This document shows, piece by piece, positions 8,435-17,296 of a stretch of 64,000 bases of DNA. How positions within the stretch are numbered: the first letter of the stretch is position 1; every line of letters begins with the position of its first letter. The stretch comes from Lysobacter_L cavernae (GTDB lineage: Bacteria > Pseudomonadota > Gammaproteobacteria > Xanthomonadales > Xanthomonadaceae): contig NZ_JBHRXK010000006.1 of NCBI RefSeq assembly GCF_042648505.1, positions 1-64,000 of the forward strand. Reading direction: 5' to 3'. Position numbers and translations under genes: made by a program. A model generated the notes under the pieces. That model had not been told where the DNA came from. It searched no databases and was given only the letters and a program-made list of their open reading frames with translations.

Positions 8435-9600
8435 TCATTTTTTCCTGGGGAACGGCGCTGCCCGCTGCGCGGCCGCCAGCAGACACTCTTTGCAGACCGT
8501 TCCCGGGAAAGCGGGCAGCGGATAGTTCTGCTGTACCGGCCCCACAAACGCCTTCTTCCCCGCATGCACCGTGATCGTGCCCGGGCAGGCGATGGTGATG
8601 TTGCCGCCTTCGATGGTCATGCTCGCGCCGCCGGCGGTGGCCAGGTGCACGGTCTTGCCGGCCGCCAGTTCGACCTGCGCGTTGGCGCTGACGATCTTCA
8701 ACTGCTCGCGGGATTGCAGCTTGGCGATGCCGTGCTGGGCCTCGAACTCCAGCTGGCCTTGTGCCGCCACCAGGCTCAGCGCGACGGTTGCTGCGCTTGC
8801 GTTGGTCGCGTCATGGCTGCTGGCGCCTGGCTTGACCGCGTTGGCCAGCCAGCCGATCGCCTGGCCGGCGTGGATGCGCAGGTCCTTGGCGATGGCGGCG
8901 TTGCTGGCCTGGCCGCTGGCCAGGGTCAGGGTCTCGCCCACCGCCCACTGCAGGCTCTGCCCGGCCACCACGCCGATCCCGGCCGGCGCCGCCAGCCCGA
9001 GCAGGGGGTCGCCGCTGTGCGGGACCCGGCCCGTGCCCGCGTCAGCCTTGTGCTCGCGCGCCTGGGTTTGGGCTTCGTCGAGGGCCTGGCCGCTGACCGT
9101 GGTCCTGGCGCTGGTCTGCAACGCCTGCAGCGGCGCCTGGTCTTTGATCAGCTGCGACTGCTTCGCCTGCGTCACGCCCTCGTGCGCGGCCAGCTTGACC
9201 GTCTGGTGCGTGCCGGCGGCTTCGGAAAAGGTCTGGCCCAATTGCGCGGCCTGCTTGAGCAGGGCGGTCGCGGCGATCTGCTCGCCGGCCGGGGCCCCGG
9301 CGCTGCGGGCGTAGGCGCTGATCCACAGCCCGCGCTCGCCGCGCACCGCACCCCAGCGGTCGCTGCGCAGCTCGAAGCCCTCGCCGCGGAAGCTGCCGCG
9401 GTGGTTGTCGGCCTGGTGGATCAGGTGGCCCAGGTTGAGTTGGCTGGTCGTTGTAGAGCGCGCCAACCACCACCGGCCGGTCGATGTCGCCGTCCAGGAA
9501 CGCCACCAGCACTTCCTGGCCGATCCGCGGCAGGAACTGGCTGCCGACCCCGGGGCCGGCGTAACGCTGGGCCACGCGCAGCCAGCAACTGTCGGCCGCA
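8435..9600 (-). pseudogene. Broken vgrG with intact needle and variant tail
   Basis: Compared with the intact vgrG, the sequence starts abruptly at about 9600 in the OB-fold region (ADSCWLRVAQRYAGPGVGS). It loses a segment at 9447/9448 (joining GALYN to QLNLGHL out of frame), then runs collinear and apparently identical with the intact gene through the DUF2345 needle to KKAFVGPV. The final about 30 codons differ: QQNYPLPAFPGTVCKECL here, against NESFALPKFPDSVCEECI in the intact gene. The needle and tail remain open in one frame (a TTG-started frame would add about 50 unrelated residues), but the N-terminal hub is gone, so it cannot make a normal spike. It ends 4 nt before its DUF4123 partner. 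Confidence 0.9.
8535..9447 (-). repeat. Long direct repeat of vgrG needle, copy 1
   Basis: About 913 nt correspond base for base, with no gaps, to 13156-14068 at a constant offset of 4621. The translations I compared are identical throughout. Flanks diverge sharply on both sides (tail codons at one end, the deletion junction at the other). The two copies lie in the same orientation, so recombination between them would delete or duplicate one effector cassette. Confidence 0.9.
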
Positions 9601-9615
9601 AACATTGCGTTACTA

Positions 9616-11592
9616 CTACGCTGCGGCCGACTCCTCTCCTGATTCTTGCACTTCACCGGCAGCGAGCAGCGTGCCGGTTTCATCTCCTCCGCTCCGCGCG
9701 TACTGCGCTTCTTCGTCACCACCGATATAGATGGCCCGTGGATCGGATGGCAACGAGGCGTCCATAGCAAAGCCTGCCAGCGAGTCGTGCACGTAGTTGT
9801 CGAAGAACGCAATAATTTCCGCGTCGCGCAATCCCTGGTCGTGTATGAACTCGTTCTCGTAGGCCTGCACCAACGCAGCGTAGTGCGGGCGCAGTGGCGC
9901 CCGGTTCGCCCCACCCTTAACAAGGCGGCTCAACATTTCGGCATCGCGCACCAGTTGGCGGTCGTAGACTAGCAGGTTGTCGACGCTGCCGCCGGGAATT
10001 CCAGCGGCTCTCGCCTGGGCGCGCAGATAGGGGTCCTTCGCCTCCTCCAGGCGTTGTTGGGCCACGTCACGCGCCTTTGCGGCGGTAGCCAATTTGCCGT
10101 TGGGGTCACCAAAACGGGCCATGTTGCGCATGGCGGCCTGGTAGTCCTGGTCTGCGCGTCGCATTGCATCTTCCGCCGCTCGCAGTTCGGGACTGTTCTG
10201 CAGCCGCTGCATCTCGTGATTCGCAGCGGCCTTTTGTTGCTGGTGCGCACGTTCGCCTGCGCGGATGTCGCGTTCGTTAGGCAAGCGCTCGGCTTTCGGA
10301 ACCTCTGAATATTGGTAGGTACGGATGCGCTGGAAGCGCCAGGCGAAGTACAGTCGCATGTGGGCGAGCACGGCATGGCCCAGTGGGCGAGCGGTGTTGC
10401 CGGCCTTGGTCATGTAGTGTTTCCAGCTCTTGATCAAGTCCGGAGTGACTTGGAAGTCGAGCTCTAGCTCGCCGTTCTTGAATTGCCCTATGGGCTCGAG
10501 TGGCACCCCACCCTTGACTGCTTCGGCATGCATGGCCCGCAACGGGATGTTGCTCAACGCCTCTCGACGATCAAGACTTTTTCCTTGGAATCCTGGCAAA
10601 TAGCCTCCGCCCACATCGGAGTGCATGCCCGGATAGACGATCTCGACGCAATTGCCTGGGTAACCGCGGCCGTTGCGCGCCGAATCCAGCGGGAACGAAT
10701 TGCGCTGCTCGTGCGCAGCCACCAGATGCACGCAACGTTCGGCCAACTGTGGGATGTGCAGGTCACTGGCCCAGTCCGAATGGCCGTCGGGATTGCCAGG
10801 GGTAGGGTCGGCACCCGGCGCACCGAACGCGAGCGTCAACGGCCCGCTTGCCGGGTCGCCGCCGCGCGCGCGCAGGCCGTCTTCCAGCGACACCCAGCCC
10901 TTGGCGATGCGGGCCGACAGCAGGGTGTCGGCCGTTGCCGGCAACCCCACCGAGGCCACCGTGTCGAAGATGCCCATGAAACGCAGGCGAAAGGGCACTG
11001 GGGCCTTGTCCCAAGTCCATTTTCCACTCTGCCGCGTCACACGCTTGGCCAGGCGCAGGGCGAAGGCGCGTGCCAGTGCCGCACCGCGCGAGAATCCAAA
11101 CAGCGCCACATTGACGTCCAGGACGCGGTTGGCCGGGTACTTGGCGACTACCAGATCCAGCTGACGCATCGCCCATTGCAGGCGCGCATCACCGTAGGCG
11201 GCAAAGGCCTTGCCAGTGTTGGTTTCACCGGGGTCGCCGATCTCGCGGAAATAGGTGCCGATGCCGGGGACGTAAACTCGGTAGATCCCTTCCGCCGAAT
11301 CGTCTTCAACATGCGCGCGGTACAACCGCGCGACGTTGCTATCACGATGGGTCGGTTCGTCGGCCTCGCGGTTGTTGCCTGTACCGTCGAAGAAAATGCT
11401 GATCCACAGCGGGATGCGGCAGACCGGCCCGACGCACTGTACGTCAGCCTTTGCGGCGGCGACCGCTTCCGGCATTGCTGCCGGCGTGGTCGCGGCCGCT
11501 CCCGCTTCCGGGTCAGCGCTGCGTTGCAAGGTACGCACATCGGGCGGGGCGGGCGGGCCCTTGTGGTCGGGGCTGCCGGGGCGGACGGGCAT
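9616..11592 (-). CDS. Tle1-family T6SS phospholipase effector (DUF2235), second copy
   Basis: A DUF2235 lipase of about 658 residues starting at the ATG at 11592, which has AAGGAGT 8 nt upstream; a weaker ATG lies at 11613. Motifs are IFFDGTGNN, GFSRGAA (Ser about 168), FDTVAS and YPGMHSDVGGGY, the same Ser-Asp-His set as in the 5383-7038 effector. A glutamine/alanine-rich coiled coil (about 445-540) again interrupts the C-terminal half. Outside the catalytic motifs the two lipases differ, with an extra Pro/Ala-rich N-terminus and an acidic C-terminal tail here. The gene follows vgrG, DUF4123 and DUF3304 genes on the same strand, so it is the probable cargo of the intact VgrG. Confidence 0.88.
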   Translation of the reverse strand: MPVRPGSPDHKGPPAPPDVRTLQRSADPEAGAAATTPAAMPEAVAAAKADVQCVGPVCRIPLWISIFFDGTGNNREADEPTHRDSNVARLYRAHVEDDSAEGIYRVYVPGIGTYFREIGDPGETNTGKAFAAYGDARLQWAMRQLDLVVAKYPANRVLDVNVALFGFSRGAALARAFALRLAKRVTRQSGKWTWDKAPVPFRLRFMGIFDTVASVGLPATADTLLSARIAKGWVSLEDGLRARGGDPASGPLTLAFGAPGADPTPGNPDGHSDWASDLHIPQLAERCVHLVAAHEQRNSFPLDSARNGRGYPGNCVEIVYPGMHSDVGGGYLPGFQGKSLDRREALSNIPLRAMHAEAVKGGVPLEPIGQFKNGELELDFQVTPDLIKSWKHYMTKAGNTARPLGHAVLAHMRLYFAWRFQRIRTYQYSEVPKAERLPNERDIRAGERAHQQQKAAANHEMQRLQNSPELRAAEDAMRRADQDYQAAMRNMARFGDPNGKLATAAKARDVAQQRLEEAKDPYLRAQARAAGIPGGSVDNLLVYDRQLVRDAEMLSRLVKGGANRAPLRPHYAALVQAYENEFIHDQGLRDAEIIAFFDNYVHDSLAGFAMDASLPSDPRAIYIGGDEEAQYARSGGDETGTLLAAGEVQESGEESAAA

Positions 11593-11613
11593 GGTGACAC
11601 TCCTTGTCTGCAA

Positions 11614-12228
11614 TCAATCGACGTAGGTGCGCATCTGTTCCGCGGTGCACTGCGGCCAGTCCGGCACGCCCGGACGACGGCCGCGCTCGTCCACCGGCAG
11701 CTTCAGCCGCGGCGGGCTATAGACGTCGGTGATCGCCACCTCGACATGCCCGTCCTTGTAGAAATGCACCTCGAAGTACTCGGGACGGGCCGGTACTGGC
11801 GTGGTCAACGTAACTTCCTGTTCCTTCCAATGCTGCTTGTAGTTATCAAAGACCCCTCCCCCCACTTCGACCTGATGCTTGCACGCATCGGCGACCCAGC
11901 GCACGGTGTACTTCTTGGGTGGCGGCAAAAGGGGATACCAGCGCACGCAGCAGGCGCCTCCTCCACCGCCGGATGTGGCCTTGCTGACACGGACATTCCC
12001 GCCCCAGACCCCATTGACGTAGAAGCTGTCGATGTAGTGGTCGGTGTAGTTGTAGCTGTGGATGGCCAGGTCGAACGGCCCATTGGGGCCAGGCTCGCCG
12101 AGACCCACAGAGGCAGGGGGCGGATTGGCACGGCAACCCGTCATCAGTGCCAGCGTTGCCAGCAACGCCAGCGACCAGCACCAAAGCACCGGCCGGGGAT
12201 AGCGGGAATACCCAGTCATTCGATTCAT
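11614..12228 (-). CDS. DUF3304 lipoprotein, probable Tle1 immunity
   Basis: A 204-residue lipoprotein beginning MNRMTGYSRY. Its ATG overlaps the stop of the DUF4123 gene (ATGA), which fixes the start although the frame is open further upstream. The leader ends in a lipobox (LMTGC, Cys about 34). The mature part has the DUF3304 pattern SYNYTDHYIDSFYVNGVWGG, a glycine run followed by ACCVRW, then VRWVAD and VHFYKDGHVEV. Such lipoproteins accompany T6SS lipases and are thought to block them in the periplasm. It precedes its putative lipase partner by 21 nt. Confidence 0.8.
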   Translation of the reverse strand: MNRMTGYSRYPRPVLWCWSLALLATLALMTGCRANPPPASVGLGEPGPNGPFDLAIHSYNYTDHYIDSFYVNGVWGGNVRVSKATSGGGGGACCVRWYPLLPPPKKYTVRWVADACKHQVEVGGGVFDNYKQHWKEQEVTLTTPVPARPEYFEVHFYKDGHVEVAITDVYSPPRLKLPVDERGRRPGVPDWPQCTAEQMRTYVD

Positions 12229-13055
12229 CCTTGCTCCACAGTGGTCAAAACCAGCTGATCCAATACATTCAGGCAATAGTTCAATCGATCGGGGAAGTCG
12301 ACCAGCCCCTCGGCCTGTGCGTGCTGATCCTGCTCTTCCACAAAAGCCATCCGCTGACCAAAGCTCCACCTCACAAGCTGCATGGGACGCCGCTTTCCGA
12401 GAAAACGCACCAATTGGTGCCGCTCCGAAACGACTTGCATTGCCGCCGCCTGGACTGCGCGAATCGGCATGGGTGCTACAAACGTGTCCTGGCTCGAAGC
12501 GGCGACTATAGGGATCCCTTGCAAGCAGCGGTACGCGTCGAGGTACCACCAGCTGTGGCCGAGTGCAAAAAAGGAATTGCGCTGCGTTTCGTCACAGGCG
12601 TAATGCAAGACCGGAAGCACACGCGGGTCGTAGTAACGAAACAGCGCTTCGCCCTCCGGAGTGCTCGCTGTCAACCGCTGCGAAAGACGTTCAGCCAACG
12701 TCTCCAACGCCAGATCGGACACAAGCCATGTGACGCAATCCAGTTGCAGCGCTTGATCCACGATGGAGCGTATCGTGATCGCATCCGCCATCGGGCTGCC
12801 ATCCGGCCTCAACCCGACTAGCCACACCGCCAACGTTTCAGCACTGCCTTCTGGCTGTGACAAAAACAGGTCGCGCGCACTGCCTCTGCGCTTCAACCGT
12901 TGCAGCCAACGTTGCGGCTCGTCCATGGCCGCCAGGTCCAACGTCGCGTACAGGCTTGCTTTTGCCTCAGACGCCGCAGCCCAAAGAGCCTTGGTAATGG
13001 CAGCTCGCTCATCGTCCAACGCAAGAGGCACGTCAAGGTCGACCGCATGTTTCAT
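12225..13055 (-). CDS. DUF4123 T6SS effector adaptor (Tap/TEC-like)
   Basis: A 276-residue protein with DUF4123 features: SLYATLDLAAMDEP, LAVWLVGLRPDG, FRYYDPRVLPVLHYAC and RNSFFALGHSWWYLD. It starts 4 nt after the stop of the intact vgrG, and its stop overlaps the start of the DUF3304 gene, so vgrG, adaptor, immunity and lipase form one transcription unit. It probably couples the CxxC-bearing tail of this VgrG to the downstream Tle1 lipase. Confidence 0.85.
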   Translation of the reverse strand: MKHAVDLDVPLALDDERAAITKALWAAASEAKASLYATLDLAAMDEPQRWLQRLKRRGSARDLFLSQPEGSAETLAVWLVGLRPDGSPMADAITIRSIVDQALQLDCVTWLVSDLALETLAERLSQRLTASTPEGEALFRYYDPRVLPVLHYACDETQRNSFFALGHSWWYLDAYRCLQGIPIVAASSQDTFVAPMPIRAVQAAAMQVVSERHQLVRFLGKRRPMQLVRWSFGQRMAFVEEQDQHAQAEGLVDFPDRLNYCLNVLDQLVLTTVEQG

Positions 13056-13058
13056 ACC

Positions 13059-15953
13059 TCACCTCACCACGAACGCTTGCGCCGCCACGGCGGCACGCTT
13101 GATGCATTCTTCGCACACGGAGTCCGGGAATTTTGGAAGAGCGAAACTCTCATTGACCGGCCCCACAAACGCCTTCTTCCCCGCATGCACCGTGATCGTG
13201 CCCGGGCAGGCGATGGTGATGTTGCCGCCTTCGATGGTCATGCTCGCGCCGCCGGCGGTGGCCAGGTGCACGGTCTTGCCGGCCGCCAGTTCGACCTGCG
13301 CGTTGGCGCTGACGATCTTCAACTGCTCGCGGGATTGCAGCTTGGCGATGCCGTGCTGGGCCTCGAACTCCAGCTGGCCTTGTGCCGCCACCAGGCTCAG
13401 CGCGACGGTTGCTGCGCTTGCGTTGGTCGCGTCATGGCTGCTGGCGCCTGGCTTGACCGCGTTGGCCAGCCAGCCGATCGCCTGGCCGGCGTGGATGCGC
13501 AGGTCCTTGGCGATGGCGGCGTTGCTGGCCTGGCCGCTGGCCAGGGTCAGGGTCTCGCCCACCGCCCACTGCAGGCTCTGCCCGGCCACCACGCCGATCC
13601 CGGCCGGCGCCGCCAGCCCGAGCAGGGGGTCGCCGCTGTGCGGGACCCGGCCCGTGCCCGCGTCAGCCTTGTGCTCGCGCGCCTGGGTTTGGGCTTCGTC
13701 GAGGGCCTGGCCGCTGACCGTGGTCCTGGCGCTGGTCTGCAACGCCTGCAGCGGCGCCTGGTCTTTGATCAGCTGCGACTGCTTCGCCTGCGTCACGCCC
13801 TCGTGCGCGGCCAGCTTGACCGTCTGGTGCGTGCCGGCGGCTTCGGAAAAGGTCTGGCCCAATTGCGCGGCCTGCTTGAGCAGGGCGGTCGCGGCGATCT
13901 GCTCGCCGGCCGGGGCCCCGGCGCTGCGGGCGTAGGCGCTGATCCACAGCCCGCGCTCGCCGCGCACCGCACCCCAGCGGTCGCTGCGCAGCTCGAAGCC
14001 CTCGCCGCGGAAGCTGCCGCGGTGGTTGTCGGCCTGGTGGATCAGGTGGCCCAGGTTGAGTTGGCTGGCGGCGTGCGTGGTCGCCAGTTGCAGGCGCAGC
14101 TGGCCGTCGCTGTCGTCGAACACCAGCCGGTTGTGGCCGCTGCCGCCGAACTCCTTGGACACGATGCCCAGCAGCGCCGCGGCATTGCGGTGGCCGTCCC
14201 CGTCGCCGCTCATGCCGTGCCAGGCCGGGGCGTGGCCGCCGGCGGCGTTGCCCTGCGCGCTCGGCGCGTGGTCGCCGGCCTGGGCGTAGGCGTCGAGTGA
14301 CGTCTCGGCGCTCTTGCCGCCCGGGGTCGCCGGCACGCCGGCCTCGCCCTGGCCGTTGTACAACGCACCGACCACCACCGGCCGGTCGATGTCGCCTTCC
14401 AGGAACGCCACCAGCACTTCCTGGCCAATCCGCGGCAGGAACTGGCTGCCGACCCCGGGGCCGGCGTAACGCTGGGCCACGCGCAGCCAGCAACTGTCGG
14501 CCGCGGTGTCCGTATCGGCCGCGTCCGACTGGAAATGGAACCGCACCCGGACCCGGCCCAGCGCGTCGCCGTGCAGCTCGTGGCTGCCCTGCGGCGTGGC
14601 TCGGCCATCGGGCCCGACCACGCGCGCGGTCTGGTAGCCCGGCGCGGTCGGGCGCGGGTTCAGGCGCGCACCGGTGCCGTCGGCCAATACCGGCCGCCAC
14701 GGTTGCGCCCGCGCCACGGCGGTGAAGGCGTTGGCGTAGCCGACCGCTTCGGCGCGCGCCAGCACGGCCTGCCAGGTGGCGGCCGGCACGACGCCACCGT
14801 CGAGTGGGACCGCGGCGGCACCCAAGGTCGCGTCGATGCCCTCGCGCACCGCCTTGGGCAGGTTGTTGACGCCGGCGTGGCGCACCGTCACCAGCAATGC
14901 CTCTTCCGGCGGCGTCTCGCCGTCGCGGGGCGCGTCGGTGGGGGCGAACCAGGTGCCGGCGCGGAAGGTGCGCACCGTGCCCTGGCCGAGCCAGGTCGCA
15001 CGTTCGGCATCGCGCGCCTGTGCGATCAGGCCGGCCGTGCGCTCAGCCTCATCGCGATTGGCGAATGCGTACGCGCCGACCGGGTCGTAGACCTCCAGCC
15101 GTGCCACGTTCGCGTCCTCGCCCAGCGACAGGCTCGTGCTGCTCGCTTGCGTGCTCTTGTAGTCGTCGCTGATCAGGGTCAGTGCGGTCGATCCGATCCG
15201 CCGCACCGCGCCGAACGCCTGCACCGTGTCGGCCTGCTCGGTGGCGTTGCTTCGGTGGAAGCGGATGCCGCCGCCGGCTTCGGCGCTGGCCTCCTGCGGG
15301 CCCTGGCCGCTTTGCGCGAACAGCACCGCGCGGTGGCCGCCCGGGGCGTCGCCGTTCTCCTCCAGCCGCCAGCCCAGGCCTTCCTCGGCCAGCAGCCGCG
15401 ACACGAACGCCAGGTCGCTCTCGCGGTACTGCACGCAGTAGCTGCGCGGCCGCGTACCGGCGAGGAACGCGGCGACCTCGTCGCCCCATTGCCATGCCGC
15501 CAACGGCGCGTAGCCGGCGAACACCGCCTCGACGATCTGCACGACCGTCTTGTCCTGGTACACCCGCGAATGCCGGCCCTGTCCCAGCAGCCAGGTCCAC
15601 GGCACCAGACTCAGCCGGTAACGCGCCAGGCTGCCGTCGCTGCCCACGCACTGCGCCTCGCGCACCAAGCCGCTGCGGCCGACCCGGCCGCCGTCGGCCA
15701 GGCGCGTCCACAGCGTCGCGCGTTGTCCCAGAAATTGATCCAGCGGCAGGTGCGCGTCCACCGACAGCGCATCGACCCACCATTCGAAACCACCGCTCGC
15801 GTCGCCCGGCGACAGCGCCTCGACGCCTTGCCAGCGCTCCACCGCCCACGCCGACGCGTCCAGGCCACCGGCTTCCAGCGTGTACAGCCGGTCCGCGCCC
15901 GCAAATCGCGCCAGACCCGCCAGCAACCCCTGCATCCCTTCGTCCCACGCCAC
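13059..15953 (-). CDS. vgrG: T6SS spike protein VgrG with DUF2345 needle
   Basis: About 964 residues. The GTG start at 15953 is preferred because GGAGGA lies 6 nt upstream; the open frame itself runs to 16013. The N-terminal half is the gp27/gp5-like hub (QFLGQRATLW, WTWLLGQGRHSRVYQDKTV, CVQYRESDLAFVSRLLAEEG). It is followed by the OB fold (SQFLPRIGQEVLVAFLEGD) and a beta-helical DUF2345 needle (SQLNLGHLIHQADN to GNITIACPGTITVHAGKKAF). The last about 30 residues form a variable tail with a CEEC motif. VgrG trimers cap the Hcp tube and carry effectors. It is divergent from tssA, with 250 nt between the starts, and heads the adaptor-immunity-lipase run. Confidence 0.95.
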   Translation of the reverse strand: MAWDEGMQGLLAGLARFAGADRLYTLEAGGLDASAWAVERWQGVEALSPGDASGGFEWWVDALSVDAHLPLDQFLGQRATLWTRLADGGRVGRSGLVREAQCVGSDGSLARYRLSLVPWTWLLGQGRHSRVYQDKTVVQIVEAVFAGYAPLAAWQWGDEVAAFLAGTRPRSYCVQYRESDLAFVSRLLAEEGLGWRLEENGDAPGGHRAVLFAQSGQGPQEASAEAGGGIRFHRSNATEQADTVQAFGAVRRIGSTALTLISDDYKSTQASSTSLSLGEDANVARLEVYDPVGAYAFANRDEAERTAGLIAQARDAERATWLGQGTVRTFRAGTWFAPTDAPRDGETPPEEALLVTVRHAGVNNLPKAVREGIDATLGAAAVPLDGGVVPAATWQAVLARAEAVGYANAFTAVARAQPWRPVLADGTGARLNPRPTAPGYQTARVVGPDGRATPQGSHELHGDALGRVRVRFHFQSDAADTDTAADSCWLRVAQRYAGPGVGSQFLPRIGQEVLVAFLEGDIDRPVVVGALYNGQGEAGVPATPGGKSAETSLDAYAQAGDHAPSAQGNAAGGHAPAWHGMSGDGDGHRNAAALLGIVSKEFGGSGHNRLVFDDSDGQLRLQLATTHAASQLNLGHLIHQADNHRGSFRGEGFELRSDRWGAVRGERGLWISAYARSAGAPAGEQIAATALLKQAAQLGQTFSEAAGTHQTVKLAAHEGVTQAKQSQLIKDQAPLQALQTSARTTVSGQALDEAQTQAREHKADAGTGRVPHSGDPLLGLAAPAGIGVVAGQSLQWAVGETLTLASGQASNAAIAKDLRIHAGQAIGWLANAVKPGASSHDATNASAATVALSLVAAQGQLEFEAQHGIAKLQSREQLKIVSANAQVELAAGKTVHLATAGGASMTIEGGNITIACPGTITVHAGKKAFVGPVNESFALPKFPDSVCEECIKRAAVAAQAFVVR
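13156..14068 (-). repeat. Long direct repeat of vgrG needle, copy 2
   Basis: Partner of the repeat at 8535-9447, in the same orientation. Here the block lies inside the intact vgrG and covers the whole DUF2345 region up to the variable tail. Upstream of 14068 this copy continues in frame (THAAS...), while the other copy jumps to a diverged OB-fold segment. Confidence 0.9.
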
Positions 15954-16203
15954 GCCGATTCCTCCATGAATGGCTCTGCTGCCACCGCGCCCCACCGTTG
16001 CGACGGATCGCATGACCGGCGCAACCCCTCACCGGACCGACACCGCACCGCTCCCAGCGGTTGCGACCATCGGCTGACGCACGGCGTCAAGTTACCAGAA
16101 CTGCCGCCGCCGTGCTGCCGCGTAGGGTAGGAAACCGCCCGGCCGCGTCCACCCGCGTCAGCCTTATGTAGAATCCCGACGACTCCCGCACCAATGGATT
16201 GCC

Positions 16204-17244
16204 ATGCTGGAACTGGATGCCCTGTTGGCGCCGATCTCGGACGCCAACCCCTGCGGTGAAGACCTGTCGTTCTCCGTCGAATACGACGTGATCCTCGAAG
16301 CCCGCCGCGCCGACGATCCGTCGCTGGAACAGGGCGAGTGGGTCACCGATCTCAAGACCGCCGACTGGCCGGTCGTCGCCAGCCAGTGCGGCAAGCTGCT
16401 GCAGCAACGCAGCAAGGACCTGCGCCTGGCCGCCTGGTGGGCCGAATCGCAGACCCAGTTGCACGGTTTCGCCGGCCTCGCCCAGGGCTACCGCCTGGTC
16501 GCGGCGCTGTGCGACCGCTACTGGGACCAGGTCCACCCGCAGATCGAGGACAGCGACCTTGAGCAGCGCGTCGGCAACCTCAGCTGGCTGCTCGACCAGT
16601 CGGCGCAGTGGCTGCGCCGGTTGCCGCTGGTGCAATCGGCGCAGGGCCGCTACAGCCTGGCCGACATCGAGGCCGCGCATGCCCGGCGCGGCAACGAGGA
16701 CGCCGGTGGCGCTGCCAGTGTCGAGGCGATCGAGGCGGCGCGGCGCGCCACCCCGCACGAGTTTTACCTGCGCCTGATCGAGGCCGTGCCCGACTGCCGC
16801 GAGGCGCTGCGTGAACTGCAGCAGTCGGTCGACGCCCACCTCGGCCAGGACGGCCCCAGCTTCGCCACGGCACGCGACCAGCTTGACCACCTCAACGACA
16901 CCGCCCGCCGCTTCGCGCGCGAGGCCGGCGTGCTGGTCGACGGCCACACTGGCGAAGACGGCGCCACCGACCCTTCCGGCGCGGCGGCGGCCGGCCACGG
17001 CGGTGGCCCGGCCTTCGGCACGATCGATTCGCGCAAGGAGGCGATCGCGCAGCTGCGCCGGGTCGCCGAGTTCTTCCGCCGCACCGAGCCGCACAGCCCG
17101 GTGGCGTACCTCGCCGACAAGGCCGCACGCTGGGGCGAGATGCCGCTGCACGTGTGGCTCAAGCGCGTGATCAAGGACGACAGCACGCTGAGCCAGATCG
17201 AGGAACTGCTCGACACCGGCGACAACGCGCAGGGCGAGTACTGA
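16204..17244 (+). CDS. tssA: T6SS baseplate-associated protein TssA (ImpA family)
   Basis: A 346-residue protein. The N-terminal ImpA_N domain begins LDALLAPISDANPCGEDLSFSVEYD, and DLRLAAWWAESQTQLHGFAGLAQGY is a further family motif. A glycine/alanine-rich linker (about 255-272) leads to a C-terminal domain with RKEAIAQLRRVAEFFRRTEPHSPVAYL and RWGEMPLHVWL. TssA proteins organise baseplate and sheath assembly in the cytoplasm; the short C-terminal domain is the kind that caps or primes the sheath. It is the only plus-strand T6SS core gene here and converges on the OmpA-tagF-tssM run 52 nt away. Confidence 0.93.
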   Translation: MLELDALLAPISDANPCGEDLSFSVEYDVILEARRADDPSLEQGEWVTDLKTADWPVVASQCGKLLQQRSKDLRLAAWWAESQTQLHGFAGLAQGYRLVAALCDRYWDQVHPQIEDSDLEQRVGNLSWLLDQSAQWLRRLPLVQSAQGRYSLADIEAAHARRGNEDAGGAASVEAIEAARRATPHEFYLRLIEAVPDCREALRELQQSVDAHLGQDGPSFATARDQLDHLNDTARRFAREAGVLVDGHTGEDGATDPSGAAAAGHGGGPAFGTIDSRKEAIAQLRRVAEFFRRTEPHSPVAYLADKAARWGEMPLHVWLKRVIKDDSTLSQIEELLDTGDNAQGEY

Positions 17245-17296
17245 CCGTGCGCTGCCCCGCGGCGCCAGCCGGTGCCGCGGATGCGGGCAAGGCGGT

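Noticed and set aside
12229..12549. N-terminal extension of the DUF3304 lipoprotein
   Set aside because: The extra 107 codons overlap the DUF4123 gene; the ATGA overlap and lipobox leader define the start at 12228.
1..16013. Prophage or tailocin as an explanation for the VgrG-like genes
   Set aside because: No capsid, terminase, sheath or lysis genes are seen, and DUF4123, Tle1, Tli4, PAAR and tssM are T6SS-specific.
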